The notes: generated by a model not told the origin, from the letters alone. A stretch of 64,000 bases of DNA from Nannobrachium achirus (GCA_963921795.1 OY997641.1:73177272-73241271), one strand, 5' to 3'; counted from the stretch's first letter, positions 23,661-34,829 are shown. Translations and numbers: made by a program.

Positions 23661-23844
23661 GTTACACTTAAACATACCTGTCTCGGAAGCTTAATTTCAA
23701 ATATAAAGTGCTTATTCCATGGCCATAGATGTTGCAATTCTCTTCGGGTGGGTAAAGTAACCGTTTCTTCAGTAGTGTTCAATAAAAATGCATTTTAATC
23801 TGAATGGTGGCCATTTTCGGCATATTTCCTCCATATGTTTCAAC

Positions 23845-24013
23845 TGATTGATTGATTGAAGACTTTATTAGAAGTTTGCATAGGAAAAGGTACAGTTTCA
23901 TGACGGTACAGTTCACTGGTACAATGTCTACTAAAAGGAGATCCTAGAAAAGACTAAGCTTATTTTCACAGGAAACCATTTAAGTATCTCATATAACACT
24001 GAATGATAGACAA
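23845..24013 (-). mobile_element. 5'-truncated LINE 3' UTR
   Basis: This is the reverse complement of the 3' end of the LINE at 58256-58425, including AATAAAGTCTTCAATCAATC. Copies also lie at 44308-44475, 46361-46528 and 48979-49146, all part of the duplicated units. Confidence 0.85.
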
Positions 24014-24035
24014 CTCGCAACCCTATCGGTTGGGG

Positions 24036-24157
24036 TTGTTTCGAGGTCCCAGTAGACAGAGACTAACCTGCTGACGCGAGTGAATGCTAACCTGCTCATG
24101 CAGGTGAATGCTAACCCAAAGCCTAAACCATAACATTAAGCTTAAACCTAACCCCTA
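24036..24157. other. Left half of a small inverted-repeat element interrupted by the hAT
   Basis: TTGTTTCGAGGTCCCAGTAG here recurs inverted beyond the hAT (CTGGGACCTCGAAACAA near 62039-62055; shorter in copy A, 31487-31501). The interior is rich in CTAACCC-like units. The large hAT inserted into the CCCTTACC of this element. Confidence 0.55.
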
Positions 24158-25043
24158 CCCTTACCCAGTGTTGGGTATCGTTACATTTTGAAGTAACTCG
24201 TTAAGTTACATTAGTTTCTGACTTGAAAAAGTAATCCGTTAAGTTACTCCGCTACCCAATGAGACAAGTAACTTAACGATATATTTTTTCCGTTACCGAC
24301 AATTAAAACACATTTTCAAATGCATGCGCAATTGCATTACTGCGTAACGTCATTGTGCGGCCTTATGGCCCATATTAATGAACTCTGCAGTTAAAAACAA
24401 GAATGATATACACAATAGACAATATCCACAGCTCTTTTATTAATCATTTCTAAATCGGCCAAAACAATATTCTGTTTTCAATCAATCAAGGAATCAGAAA
24501 ATGTCGTATTCGGTATTCCACACCTTGACGACCGTACGCAGACACACAGCAGCCAGTCGTTTTTTCTTTTGCATTAGATTAGGGCCTATAAATTGTGAGA
24601 CGCCAGACAGACAGAAGTTACAGAACGAATATAATAATTAGGCCTAATTAAAACTAAACTAAACTAAAAACAAAAGGGTGGCAATTGGACAAAAAATAAA
24701 TAAATACATAAATCAAAATAAATAAAGGTTCGTTTCTCTCAGACAGACAAAACGAATACAATAATTAAAACAAAACAAAACTAAAAACAAAGGGTGGCAA
24801 TTGGCAAAAATAAATACATACATAAATAAAGCAAACTAAATAAAGGTTTTTGTTTTGTACGGTGATTGTCATCATCATTGCTGACACCTGACACAGAGAT
24901 GGCTAACAGCTGACATTCTAATTATATGAATTACAGAATAGGCCTGTCGGCTGTCGCATATGACTGAGCTTGAACTTTTTACAGAAATAAGGACTACTTT
25001 TGTTTTTTAACCAGAAAATAATAATAGTTCCATTACCCTACCT

Positions 25044-25518
25044 TTACTGTACAATTACCGGATCGGTGCCCTGGAGAGAGTCGGTGGCTTTATCGTCTTC
25101 TTCGTTTAATCCAAAGTGGTGGTTGTACCTTAAGAGAACAAGTTTTTCAAAGCGTTGGTCGGATAGTCTGTTCCTCTTGGGCGTGAGGACCAAACTACCG
25201 AGGCTGAAAAGCCTCTCCACGGGGGCACTGGATGGTGTCGGGGTGTTGAGTCGAAGAAAGATCTGTTTGATCCTGGAGAATTTATTCAATACATCGATCC
25301 TATCACTTGACTTGAGATAATCCGCTATTTCAGAGTCCGGAGACACCGCGGCTTCGGCCTCTCCTTCTTCTTCATCGTCGAAATCAAAGAAATCATCCTC
25401 GTTCGCTCCGCCGGCGACAGGTGCAGGCCGCGGTGGTTCCAGACGTGCCGCCGCAGGCAGAGCACGACACTCGGCAGCGAGAAGCATCTTGGTGCGGTCT
25501 TTTCGCTCGTTGTCCCTC
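25044..25518 (-). pseudogene. hAT transposase C-terminal exon, copy A
   Basis: This encodes an acidic linker (DDFFDFDDEEEGEAEAA) and then the hAT dimerisation region with PSSAPVERLFSLGSLVLTPK and NRLSDQRFEKLVLLR, ending at the stop at 25044. It matches 50354-50817 of copy B almost exactly, but the 5' part of the exon is lost at ~25518, where unrelated repeats begin. It is therefore not translatable as part of a transposase. Confidence 0.85.
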
Positions 25519-25910
25519 CAACGCCCGGCGTTGTGTGCTTGTAGATCGGCTGTTTTCACTACCTTTGTGTGACGGCCTTGTATGATGAAGCAGGGCTTTA
25601 GTGCGAGGCGTTGTGTGCTTGTAGATCGGCTGTGCTTGTAGATCGGCTGTTTTCACTACCTTTGGGCGACAGCCTTGTATGATGAAGCAGGGCTTTCGTG
25701 CGAGGCGTTGTGTGCTTGTAGATCGGCTGTTTTCACTACCTTTGTGTGACAGCCTTGTATGATGAAGCAGGCCTTTACTTATCTCCAAGTTTAAAATTTG
25801 TATGTTTTTTTCACAAAGTAAAGCCCTGCTTCATCATACAAGGCCGTCACACAAAAGTAGTGAAAACAGCCGATCTACAAGCACACAACGCCTCGCGGTG
25901 CGAGACGATA
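25519..25910. repeat. Three direct and one inverted copy of a ~75-bp module
   Basis: The module GGCGTTGTGTGCTTGTAGAT continues through GGCTGTTTTCACTACCTTTG to a GATGAAGCAGGGCTTT end. It occurs at ~25525, 25600 and 25705 and inverted at 25817-25905. It carries the motif that recurs through several hAT elements in the window. Confidence 0.85.
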
Positions 25911-26041
25911 TGTTTACATTGCCAAAGCAAGTGTCAAAATATAATAATAATGATTGTTGGAGAGGGTACAGCATTGTTACACACAACATATTTGTTTGTG
26001 CATTTGTGGTGTAAGTGTGATAAGAAACGTTTTGTCCTTAC

Positions 26042-26534
26042 CTCGCTTGGTACTGCCTGGTCCAGAAGAAGGGTCTGGATGCGACTTGGGCTCACTCCGC
26101 TCAGAAGCTGAAATCACAAAATAGCAAATAGGCTAGTTACAGTTATGGTAAGGAAATGTGTGCACAAAATCAATACATTACTTACATCCCCATCATGTCT
26201 CTAGGCCATGCAGTTTGACACTTAGAATGAATGAAAGAAGACTTTTACAGTTGCTATAGTTACAGTTATGGTAAGGTAAATAAGTGCACAAAATCAATCA
26301 ATTATGTATAATATATCCCTATCATGTCTCTAGGCCATGCAGTTTGACACTTAGAATGAATGAAAAAAGACTTTTACAGTTGCTATGTGGATGTTTAGAT
26401 TGAATAAAAGCATTGAAAAAACAGAGGATAAATGTAGGCCATCTGTAAGAAAAATAAGCTTACCTTGCCCACTGCCAACCAATGGTTCCAAGTCAGCTGC
26501 AGCAGACACTGGCTCCTCATCAAACTCAGAGTCT
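26042..26534 (-). pseudogene. Two possible internal exons of unknown protein
   Basis: On the minus strand, 26534-26462 (acceptor-like TATAG, donor-like AAGGTAAGC) reads SEFDEEPVSAAADLEPLVGS, and 26109-26042 (acceptor-like TTTCAG, donor-like GAGGTAAGG) reads SERSEPKSHPDPSSGPGSTK. Acidic, Ser/Pro-rich sequence of this kind occurs in N-terminal regions of piggyBac-like transposases, but no catalytic domain follows. Weak evidence. Confidence 0.25.
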
Positions 26535-26611
26535 ATATGACAAAGAGATGAACACAAAGTATTTAGTACAAAAACATGCAACATGCACAAACACCCACAC
26601 GATGGCGCTCA

Positions 26612-26642
26612 CGCTCCACCCCCCCCCCCCCCCCCCACCCCC
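26612..26642. repeat. Poly-C tract
   Basis: A C run interrupted once by A, inside the large hAT copy A. Confidence 0.95.
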
Positions 26643-27131
26643 TCTCTCACTATAGACTAGAGTCCACATGTCTGATGAAACATGAGCAACATGCACGTGC
26701 ACACGGCGTGCTCTCTTACTCAGTCTTTGAGATGAGAGAGAGAAAGAGAATGCCCTACTCTGATCAGAGTTTGAAATGTTTTTTTGCCAGTGGTCTTGGT
26801 ACAGTAGCCTACACACGCGCGCGCACAGTATCTATCCACAAATCAAAACGCACAATCTAGAATGAGGAGACGGCACGTCTGATCATTACATTAGTTAGAT
26901 AACACACAAAGCGTTGCCATTGTAAAGCCTACACATGCGTGCACGTACAGTTACAGTATATAAATATATATGTTACAGTATGTTCAAGAAACCAGTAAAA
27001 GTTGTCAAGGAGCACTCGTTTTGACGTTCACCACACACTAATCACCACCAGATGGCGACGTCAGCCACTGGATAAGAGAGTTACGTCACGCTTTGAACTC
27101 GCCGCAGACCGGAAGTGTTTACTCTTTATTT

Positions 27132-27193
27132 ACTAGCCTAGCCTAGCCTAGCCTAGCCTAGCCTAGCCTAGCCTAGCCTAGCCTAGCCTAGCC
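27132..27193. repeat. (CCTAG)n microsatellite
   Basis: About 12 units of the pentanucleotide AGCCT/CCTAG. A GC-rich block (27200-27580) follows it. Confidence 0.95.
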
Positions 27194-27199
27194 ATTAGC

Positions 27200-27590
27200 T
27201 CCATTGTAGTCACTTGGACAGGGCGTTTAACGTGCGCCCTTACGGCCTGGGCATAAATATAACGATTGCATTCACCACGGCTTCGTAACTCGCGCGGCGC
27301 TCCGCCGGCCGCGCGGCCCTGGCCCGCTCTTCGCGGCCACTCGCGCCTGCGGCGCTCGGGGGCGAAGAGCAGGACCAAGGTCCGCTGGCCTTCGCGCCGC
27401 TTGGGGCTTCGTGGACCCAGGGGGGCCTCGTAACTCGTTTGGGCTTCGTGGATACAGGGGGGCTTCGGTAGCCGCTCGCAGTGTCGTGGACAATAGAGCG
27501 GCGCACCGCCTGGAGTACGTTGTATTGGCGACCGCTTGCTCCGCCCCGTGCCGCACCACGAGTGCTCCGCGTCTCGAATGTGCTGTTTCT
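27200..27590. other. GC-rich island of unknown origin
   Basis: This block is visibly far richer in GC than its AT-rich surroundings, with repeated GGGCTTCGTGGA and GGGGGGCCTCGTAACTCG-type phrases. Open frames occur on both strands (as expected for GC-rich DNA) and none looks like a known protein. Confidence 0.5.
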
Positions 27591-27612
27591 CTAATATACT
27601 ATGACATATATA

Positions 27613-28165
27613 TATATAGGTTGATTGGCCAAAAACGCACAATCTAGAATGAGGAGACGTGAGTCTGATCATTACATTAGTTACATCACACACAAAGCGT
27701 TGCCATAGTAAAGCCTACACATGCGTGCACGTACAGTTACAGTATATAAATATATATATATATAGGTTGATTGGCCAAAAACGCACAATCTAGAATGAGG
27801 AGACGTGAGTCTGATCATTACATTAGTTACATCACACACAAAGCGTTGCCATAGTAAAGCCTACACATGCGTGCACGTACAGTTACAGTATATAAATATA
27901 TATATATATAGGTTGATTGGCCAAAAACGCACAATCTAGAATGAGGAGACGTGAGTCTGATCATTACATTAGTTACATCACACACAAAGCGTTGCCATAG
28001 TAAAGCCTACACATGCGTGCACGTACAGTTACAGTATATAAATATATATATATATAGGTTGATTGGCCAAAAACGCACAATCTAGAATGAGGAGACGTGA
28101 GTCTGATCATTACATTAGTTACATCACACACAAAGCGTTGCCATAGTAAAGCCTACACATGCGTG
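27613..28165. repeat. 146-bp minisatellite, four near-identical units
   Basis: GGTTGATTGGCCAAAAACGC recurs at 27619, 27765, 27911 and 28057, a constant period of 146. Divergent copies flank it at ~26840-26965, 28190-28345 and 28350-28490, so the array grew inside an older repeat. Confidence 0.9.
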
Positions 28166-28539
28166 ATCACTCAGAGTTTGAACAAAAAATGTTTTGCCAG
28201 TGGTCTTGGTACAGTAGCCTACACACGCGCGCGCACAGTATCTATCCACAAATCAAAACGCACAATCTAGAATGAGGAGACAGACACGTCTGATCATTAC
28301 ATTAGTTAGATCACAAACAAAACGTTGCCATTGTAAAGCCTACACTTACAGTATTATATAGGTTGATTGGGCACAAATAAAAACGCACAGAATGAGGAGA
28401 CGGGAGTCTGATCATTACCACACACAACGTTGCCAATGTAAAGCCTACACATGCGTGCACGCTAATACATTTACAGTATATATAGATCGATTGACCAAAG
28501 TGATAAATACACGTAAATCATCATAAATCTAGAACGTAG

Positions 28540-29199
28540 CTGGATGTTTATCAAGCAACAGCCACGCTCGCAGCCACACGTTGGGAAAAGCCTGGCGATT
28601 GCCACCGTGTTTGCTCCTCCTCACGTAAAAAAGATAGATAAAAAATAAAATAAAATGCTTCTTACCACTCTCGTTGTGTCCCCTCGCCGGAATCCATTCC
28701 TGCTCGACCTCCACATCAGTGCCTGGTTCGGACTGAGAGGTGAAAGGGCTCTCTGCGTACTCCCGATGCTGGGTCTCTCTCTTGGAGCGTCTCAGGGGGG
28801 GGGGAACAAAGCAATGGCGTTTCACCTTCTTCCTCCTCGCCATGATCCGACACCAACACGTCCTCATCGTCGGACTGATCGAGCTCAAGCACGGGCTCGT
28901 CTGCGTAAGGCTCGGTGAGGACCTCAGCACGGCGGAGAGGAAGGGCGACGGGCTCGGAGTCTTCAGCCACGCCACTGCCAAAAGACATCTCGGAGTCCGA
29001 CGCCGCCGCAGCCGCGGGGCTCTCCGGGGCTGGATCCTGGACAGCGGGGGGGGGCCGGGACACGACGCTGCATAGCCTCCCTGATCGTGAGCTGTCTAGG
29101 ACCGGCACCACGATCCACGCTGCTGGTGCTAGACCCAGGGGTAGGGAGGGGGGTAGGGCGTTTGCTGCCACGAGGAGTCTTGGCTTTGAATTTGGGCAT
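28540..29199 (-). pseudogene. Acidic N-terminal region of a possible piggyBac-like transposase
   Basis: Minus-strand frames starting at 29199 read MPKFKAKTPRGSKRPTPLPT, then (after a shift at a G/C homopolymer near 29047) SDSEMSFGSGVAEDSEPV and LELDQSDDEDVLVSDHGEEE, then (after another homopolymer near 28800) basic and acidic sequence up to a donor-like GTAAGAAG. The block ends to the right at a TTAA (29927-29930) preceded by GGCTGGGAATGAG, as piggyBac ends do. No DDE domain was found, so the identification rests on composition and context. Confidence 0.35.
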
Positions 29200-29506
29200 T
29201 TTGGGGTTTTCCGATGTGCAAAGACCTCAACACTAGGCCTACTACACTACTCTCTGCCTCTGGATGGATTATACCGCGTGTTTCTTCTACTGCTAAAAGG
29301 TAAAGGCTGCTGCTACTACTACTGAAACTACTAATACTACTACTGCTGCTGCTATACTGTACAAAATACCACACTACTCACTGTCCTGTAAAAAGAAACA
29401 AGAAAAAAATATACTTACTACACTAGGCCTACTCACTGTCAAAAAATACTTACAAAAAAAAATACTTACAAAAAAAAATACTTACAAAAAAAAAAAAATA
29501 CTTACT

Positions 29507-29509
29507 ACA

Positions 29510-29540
<31 letters not shown>

Positions 29541-29570
29541 TCTCCCTCTCTCCCTCTCTCTCTCTCTATC
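29507..29570. repeat. (TC)n microsatellite
   Basis: CT/TC-rich run, preceded by AAAAAATACTTAC tandem units (29440-29505) and a CTA/CTG trinucleotide run (29305-29355). Confidence 0.9.
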
Positions 29571-29930
29571 AATCAATCAATCAATCCCTCAAACTTATCA
29601 AATTCTCTGTCTCTCTCTGTCGCTCTAGCTCTGTCTTTGCACAATCTCCTACTCCCACAAGTGAGCAGGCGCCCACAGCCTTTTTATACCCAGGTGATTG
29701 TTATGACCATGTGACTTGGCTTTTCTTTGATCTGCCACGGCTTTTTTTTGTTTGCACACGTGTTTCAGGTCTTTCCTTTGATGAGCGTGACCCCAAACAT
29801 TGTCAGAGGCTGGGTCAGGCTTTGATGTTCTATAAATAGACATAATTTCAAAAGGCGACGTTTGGCGATCTGGCTGCCTCAGCCTTCTGTAAAATGGCGA
29901 TTTTTGGCGTTTTGGCTGGGAATGAGTTAA

Positions 29931-31102
29931 GGTCTACGAGGGGATTGTCAATGACTCTGTTCAGGGCATCATAGAAGGAGTTCCACCGTGTTTTAGAAGG
30001 AACCAGGAGCTTCCTCCTGCAGATTATCTTCCACGCTCTCTGATGCCACAGATGACCTGCTAGCTTTGTTCCACAGGCCACAACATTTGGTAGTGGAGCT
30101 CCTGTACACCCCCTTCACTTCATTGTTAGACAACAGCCATTTCTCTATGTCATTGGTGGCTATGAGATTGAGCGTGTGCGACGCACACCTGTGATGTGGA
30201 GGGAGGACAAAGTTGTTGTCCTCGTCTTCGTCAGCCGTGGAAAGGACTGCGTGTAGATCTTCAAAGGTAATATTTGCGCTTACTTCCTCCTCCTCTGATT
30301 CAGACCCAGGCTCGGATCCAGCCTCCTCCTGGTAAACCTGGAAGGCTTTAACAAAGTTAGAGCCGTTGTCGGTGACGGTGGCTGTCACTTTACCACTCAG
30401 GCCATATGATGTGTGAATCTGCTCGATTTCAGAGGCAATGACGTTATAAGTGTGCTTTCCCTTAACTCGCCTACAAGCAATGGCAGCTTTCTTGCGCTCC
30501 AAAGTAGAGGGATGGATCCAGTGGGCTGTCATTCCCATAAAACTCTTATTGTTTGCCGTCCACAGGTCTGCTGTGGTGGAAACGTATTCTATGCTCTCAA
30601 ACGTTGATTTCAGTTTTTTCTCCATATCACGGTAAGCCTTGTCGAGGTAGCTGGAAAACGTTTTCCTGTCAGTTGTTCCATCCTTGTTCCCAGCCATAGG
30701 GATTTTCTTAATGATCTTGCGGAAAGACTTAGATTCTACAGTTGAGATGGGAAGCATCTCCTCCACCACATAACCAGCTACGAGCTTGTTGAGTTCTTTT
30801 TTAGTGACAGTAGCGAGAGCTAAATCTATTTTTGGTTGTTTGGGAGCTGAAGGCCCGGCTTTGTTGTTGTTTACCTCCGTATCCTCGTCAACACTCCTCA
30901 CCACCAGTTTAGTGCTGCCGTGTTTAGCTTCCAAGTGCTTCTTTAAATTAGCCGTAGATATTTTGGAAGCAGACAGGCACTTGTTACCCGGACACAGCTT
31001 GCATTTGAGAGTCATGTTTTTGTCTTTTTATCCGACATAATCAAAATAATGCCTGTATTTCCATCTCCAAAAGGCCGACACTGGTCTATCGTTCTCAGCC
31101 AT
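29931..31102 (-). pseudogene. hAT transposase N-terminal region, copy A
   Basis: From the ATG at 31102 the frame matches the copy-B transposase (61652 downward): BED finger with CKLC and HLEAKH, the first acidic site region TADLWTANNKSFMGMTAHWI, the second VTDNGSNFVKAF, and the hAT CxxH block HHRCASHTLNLIA. Compared with copy B it has a stop inside the BED finger (31028-31030, GAA changed to TAA) and one extra base near 30023 that shifts the frame just before RKLLVPSKTRWNSFYDALNR. It ends at the TTAA at 29927-29930. Non-functional. Confidence 0.9.
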
Positions 31103-31579
31103 TTTGCTTGTCTGTACAGACCGCGCTGCTGCAGAGGGCTCTTGTGCACATGCGCAGAGGGAGGCAGACAGACAGACAGGCAGACAGACAGCTACACACC
31201 CCGTTCACACGTGTATTTGTTGACAGAATAAGACAGGAGGAGGAAAACTGACTCGGGGCTTCTCGGGCTGATTTTTTACTCGTTGGCAACAAAATTAACA
31301 GTGAAAATTGAACACTTTTAAAAAAAAATAACGGGATTACTTTTTTGAAAATATAACTAAGTAACTAACCGTTATATTGTAAAATGTAACTCGTTAGTTT
31401 ACTCCGTTACCGCCAAACTAACGTCGTTACGTAACGCCGTTAGTTATAGCGCCGTTACACCCAACACTGCCCTTACCCTAACCAGGGACCTCGAAACAAT
31501 AGAAATATCGAGTCTGCCTTTGGTTGGGCAGGTGTACAGCACTCTGAAATGGCCACTCTTTATTGAAAGATACGGAAGG

Positions 31580-31806
31580 TAAGGGCGGCAGTGGCTCAGG
31601 GGTAGATAAACCGTCATTAGAACACAGAGGGTTCCCGAAGGATTCCCAGTTTGATCCCGGACTCCCTCAGAGTTGGTGTTGAAGAGTCCTTAAGCAAGAA
31701 CCCCTGGTTGCTCCCGATGAGCAGGTTGGTGCCTTGAATGGGTGAATGTAAATCTATGTAAAGCGCTTTGGATAAAGTCGCTATATAAATGCACCATTTA
31801 CCATTT
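31580..31806 (+). mobile_element. tRNA-derived SINE
   Basis: It has a box A-like GTGGCTCAGGGGT, a box B-like AGTTTGATCCC and a conserved 3' end AAAGCGCTTTGGATAAAG followed by CTATATAAATG, as seen in widespread fish SINE families. The copy-B equivalent is at 62141-62367. Confidence 0.75.
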
Positions 31807-32203
31807 AAGGGTACTTCTGCGGGCCTGAAGAGAATTGTAGAATCAGTGGTCATCGAGTAAGCACTTTATATTTCATATATTTATATTTATAGATCAGGCT
31901 TTTGCTGTGGTAGCCTATATCCCTACTCTCTCTCTCATAATGTTCATAGGGCTCAATAGTGGGCAGGTTTGTCCCTCTACAACCAGACAGGTTAAAAGTA
32001 TCAATTTCAGACATATATTTCCAACAACCTCTTGAATAAAAATAAAAAAAAGCTGAAACTACCGAACGAAACCACTTTGCACAGTGAAATCGATGGTTAG
32101 TTAATCGAAGGATAGTCGCTCAGTCGTAAGTTGTAACTCATGACATGAGTTTTGTTTGTAGTTGTCCCATACATGCATCATCGTGTTCATGCTTAGCCCT
32201 TAA

Positions 32204-32802
32204 GTGCTGTTCGGGTCATTTTGACCCGTTTTACATTTTCATTTGGAAAAAAAAGGTAGAAGTTAAAAATGTTTCCACCTGAAACTCACTGGCCTTAAAG
32301 ATTCTTCTGAGATGAACATGTAAAAAAAATATTTTTGCACTACACCCATGCTACACCCCCCTCATATTTTTTGAACCTTAAGTGCTGTTCGGGTCATTTT
32401 GACCCGGAAGCACAGAAATACACAGTATTATGCCAAAACACAGACACACAGTCACCCCCACTTCTAACACCCCCCTTCCGAAGCCCCATTCCGAACCCTC
32501 CCCCCCTTCCTATAAGCATGAGCAATATTGCCCAGTATTAAATGAAGTAGTTTTTTTTACATGGATTTCAGCTAAATCAGTAAAAACGCCTAGCTCTTTC
32601 AGTGTTTAATGTGATATAGCAAAGCAGAAATGCAAACATTTACCAAATATATCATATGAATTGTTTGGTATTGAGTCAAAGTCAATGTATCATGATGATT
32701 TGTTAAGTTAAAATGTATATTAGTGTTGTTTTTTTTAAACCAAATATCCACCGGGTCAAAATGACCCGAACAGAACGAAGGTGTAGTGAATCTGAACAGA
32801 AC
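32204..32802. mobile_element. TTAA-flanked non-autonomous element (piggyBac-like target)
   Basis: TTAA lies at 32200-32203 and 32803-32806. The ends begin GTGCTGTTCGGGTC and, inverted, GTTCTGTTCAGAT. Subterminal palindromes GGGTCATTTTGACCC lie near both ends (32215, 32755) and once more at 32390. There is no transposase. Located in the spacer between the segmental copies. Confidence 0.65.
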
Positions 32803-32854
32803 TTAAGGGTTAACTGCACACTTCTCAAAATGAAAATCAAAACATATCGGGCGA

Positions 32855-33284
32855 GACTGATTCATTAACAAAAGAAGTCATGCCCATATGGGCTGTCCAG
32901 ATATGGGCATGAAAGGGACAAGGACTGACAGATATGTATGGTCATATCAGTTGGATTGGCGGTGCGACAGAGGTGTGAGTGCTCCATTGTGGCCCAAACT
33001 CTTGACCTATAGCAGCGAAAATAGCTTACATCAGGATGGGGACAATTAATTTATCTCTTAGAACAAGTAGACTGATTCATTAACAAAAGAAGTCATGCCC
33101 ATATGGGCTGTCCAGATATGGGCATGAAAGGGACAAGGACTGACAGATATGTATGGTCATATCAGTTGGATTGGCGGTGCGACAGAGGTGTGAGTGCTCC
33201 ATTGTGGCCCAAACTCTTGACCTATAGCAGCGAAAATAGCTTACATCAGGATGGGGACAATTAATTTATCTCTTAGAACAAGTA
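32855..33284. repeat. Exact 215-bp tandem duplication
   Basis: 32855-33069 and 33070-33284 appear identical base for base. Each unit holds the hairpin ATGCCCATATGGGC...ATATGGGCAT. This is either very recent or an assembly artefact. Confidence 0.9.
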
Positions 33285-33408
33285 GTGACTGATCCTTTCA
33301 ACTGAACAAAACATACTTAACGTCTATAGTTTGATTTGATTACGTCATGGTATAATATACGGTTGCTGCATGGTAACCAAAAGTTCTTTCTTCTGGTGAT
33401 TTCCACAG

Positions 33409-33531
33409 AGCACCACAGGGAGAGGTCTACAGAGTCTAGAGAGATGGCCTCCCAAACATATTCAACGTTGTCAGAGGAACAGCGAGAGATGGATGCAACG
33501 ATGCAACCTGTAGTGAAGTTGTACAGGATAG
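33409..33531 (+). CDS. Possible alternative first exon of the zinc-finger gene
   Basis: The acceptor is TTCCACAG (33408) and the donor ATAG|GTATGT (33531/33532). From the ATG at 33444 it reads MASQTYSTLSEEQREMDATM and ends in phase 1, compatible with the exon 2 acceptors at 34094 and 35459. Splicing to ZNF-B would give 418 residues. It lies 0.56 kb upstream of the truncated copy. No similar exon was found left of ZNF-A. I do not recognise the sequence as a known domain. Confidence 0.5.
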
Positions 33532-34093
33532 GTATGTAGTGTTTTATTTAATGTGGTTTAATCCTGTAGTAATGTTGTACAGGATAGGTTTGTAGTGTGT
33601 TAATGAGTACAAGAATTCAAGCCCAAAACACGCTTGCCCCGTGTCAAATGCTGGCGATATTGCAACGTGCGGCACCAGGTATTCCTAAAAGCAACCTCTA
33701 TGTCTACGTCTAAACTTATTCCTAAACTTAACCTTAGTAAAACTAGGTCTAAACCAAACCTTATTCTTAAACGTAACTTCAGTAAAACTATGCTTAAAAC
33801 CTTATTCCTAAACCTCTGAAAACTATTCCTTCTTTGGAAAAAATGGGAGTGTGTTTTGGGTTAGGGTTTGAGTTTTCCGGTTACCCTTAATTCTTATGAC
33901 AATTATTATTATTATTATGAGAGTGTACAAATGTAACCAAATGGACCCTTACGGGTTGATCTGGTTCCATTTGTACACTCCCAGAGTTAAACACCCGTAA
34001 GGGACCATTTTTCATATAAATATGCAAGTCCTTACTCATGTCATATCAAATACCATATCTTAATAAAGTCCTTATTATATTCCTTAATTGCAG

Positions 34094-34744
34094 ACCAGTG
34101 TGCAGAGTCCAGCCTGAAGGTGAAGATGAGTTGGAGTGTTTCTGTTAAACAGGAATCTGAAAACCACCTGGACATCAGTAAGTTTCATGCCTGCTCTGCT
34201 CTGCTCTGCTCTGCTCTGCTCTCGCTGTCTCTCTTAAAGAGAATGTTTGCAGGAAATGGCTTTTTTAATGCATGAGAATAGACTCATGGTTTGGAACTAC
34301 CAAAGCTCTAAAACAGAGGAAACGCTGCATAAAATAACTAAGTACAAACCTTTAATGTTTTTTTCTCTCATTTTATCTTTTTATTCTTTCCTAGACTTTC
34401 TTTCCCTCCCTGTGTGTAAAGAGGAGCTTTTCCCTGAACATCAGGAGAGGAGTCCCAGTCTGGAGGAACCACAACCTCCACAGATTAAAGAGGAACAGGA
34501 GGAGCTTCTACAAGAGGAGGCTGATGGATCAACGTTGACATTACTAGCAGTGAAAAGTGAAGGTGATGATGAAAAGACAGAGGCTGTAGCCAGCACCTCA
34601 ACTGAACACATGAAAACACAAGCTGATGTAGAGGACTGTGGAACATCACAACCAACTAGTGGTGACCAGCTCCTCTCTCTGTTTTGGACAAGTTTGCATC
34701 CTCATCGAATCATGACCTTAGAATATAAAGTTGAATTTAATTAA
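34094..34744 (+). pseudogene. Fingerless truncated zinc-finger gene copy (ZNF-T)
   Basis: Exon 34094-34177 and exon 34395-34744 match ZNF-A and ZNF-B exons 2-3, with the same splice sites and ATG at 34126. At ~34678, after SGDQLLS, the sequence leaves the family and ends 21 codons later at 34742. The product would be 133 residues of the acidic N-terminal region with no finger. It could be a relic or, if transcribed, a DNA-binding-deficient decoy. The intron microsatellite is TCTGC here instead of TTCTC. Confidence 0.8.
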
Positions 34745-34829
34745 TATATACAATGTCAATGTTGTTTAAGAGGAATCATTAAATATATAAATGCTCCTAC
34801 AGTGACACAATAGAATAATTTATGGATTT

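Larger units (their letters stand above)
24166..31469 (-). mobile_element. Large hAT transposon, copy A (degenerate)
   Basis: The ends CAGTGTTGGGTATCG and CCCAACACTG are inverted and flanked by the exact 8-bp duplication CCCTTACC (24158-24165 and 31470-31477). Subterminal regions carry many GTAACT/AGTTAC motifs. The transposase is on the minus strand and in pieces (31102-29931 and 25518-25044). The middle exon is gone and replaced by ~4.4 kb containing a TTAA-abutting block, minisatellites and repeated 75-bp modules. Copy B carries the same insertion at 49476-62019. Confidence 0.9.
1..32137. repeat. Segmental duplication, copy A
   Basis: Blocks in this span recur in the same order and orientation at about 35026-62707. 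The matching pairs are 1-115 with 35026-35137, 3575-5990 with 35310-37545, 8855-9520 with 38945-39655, 12288-12551 with 39655-40045, 18523-18680 with 40055-40205, 20445-25518 with 41035-50830 and 29930-32137 with 58799/60582-62707. Differences are mostly discrete insertions present in only one copy. This was read by eye; exact ends and percent identity need an alignment. Confidence 0.85.

Noticed and set aside
27178-27693. 171-codon minus-strand frame
   Set aside because: Falls in the GC-rich island, where stops are rare in all frames; Arg/Pro/Ala-rich with no domain.
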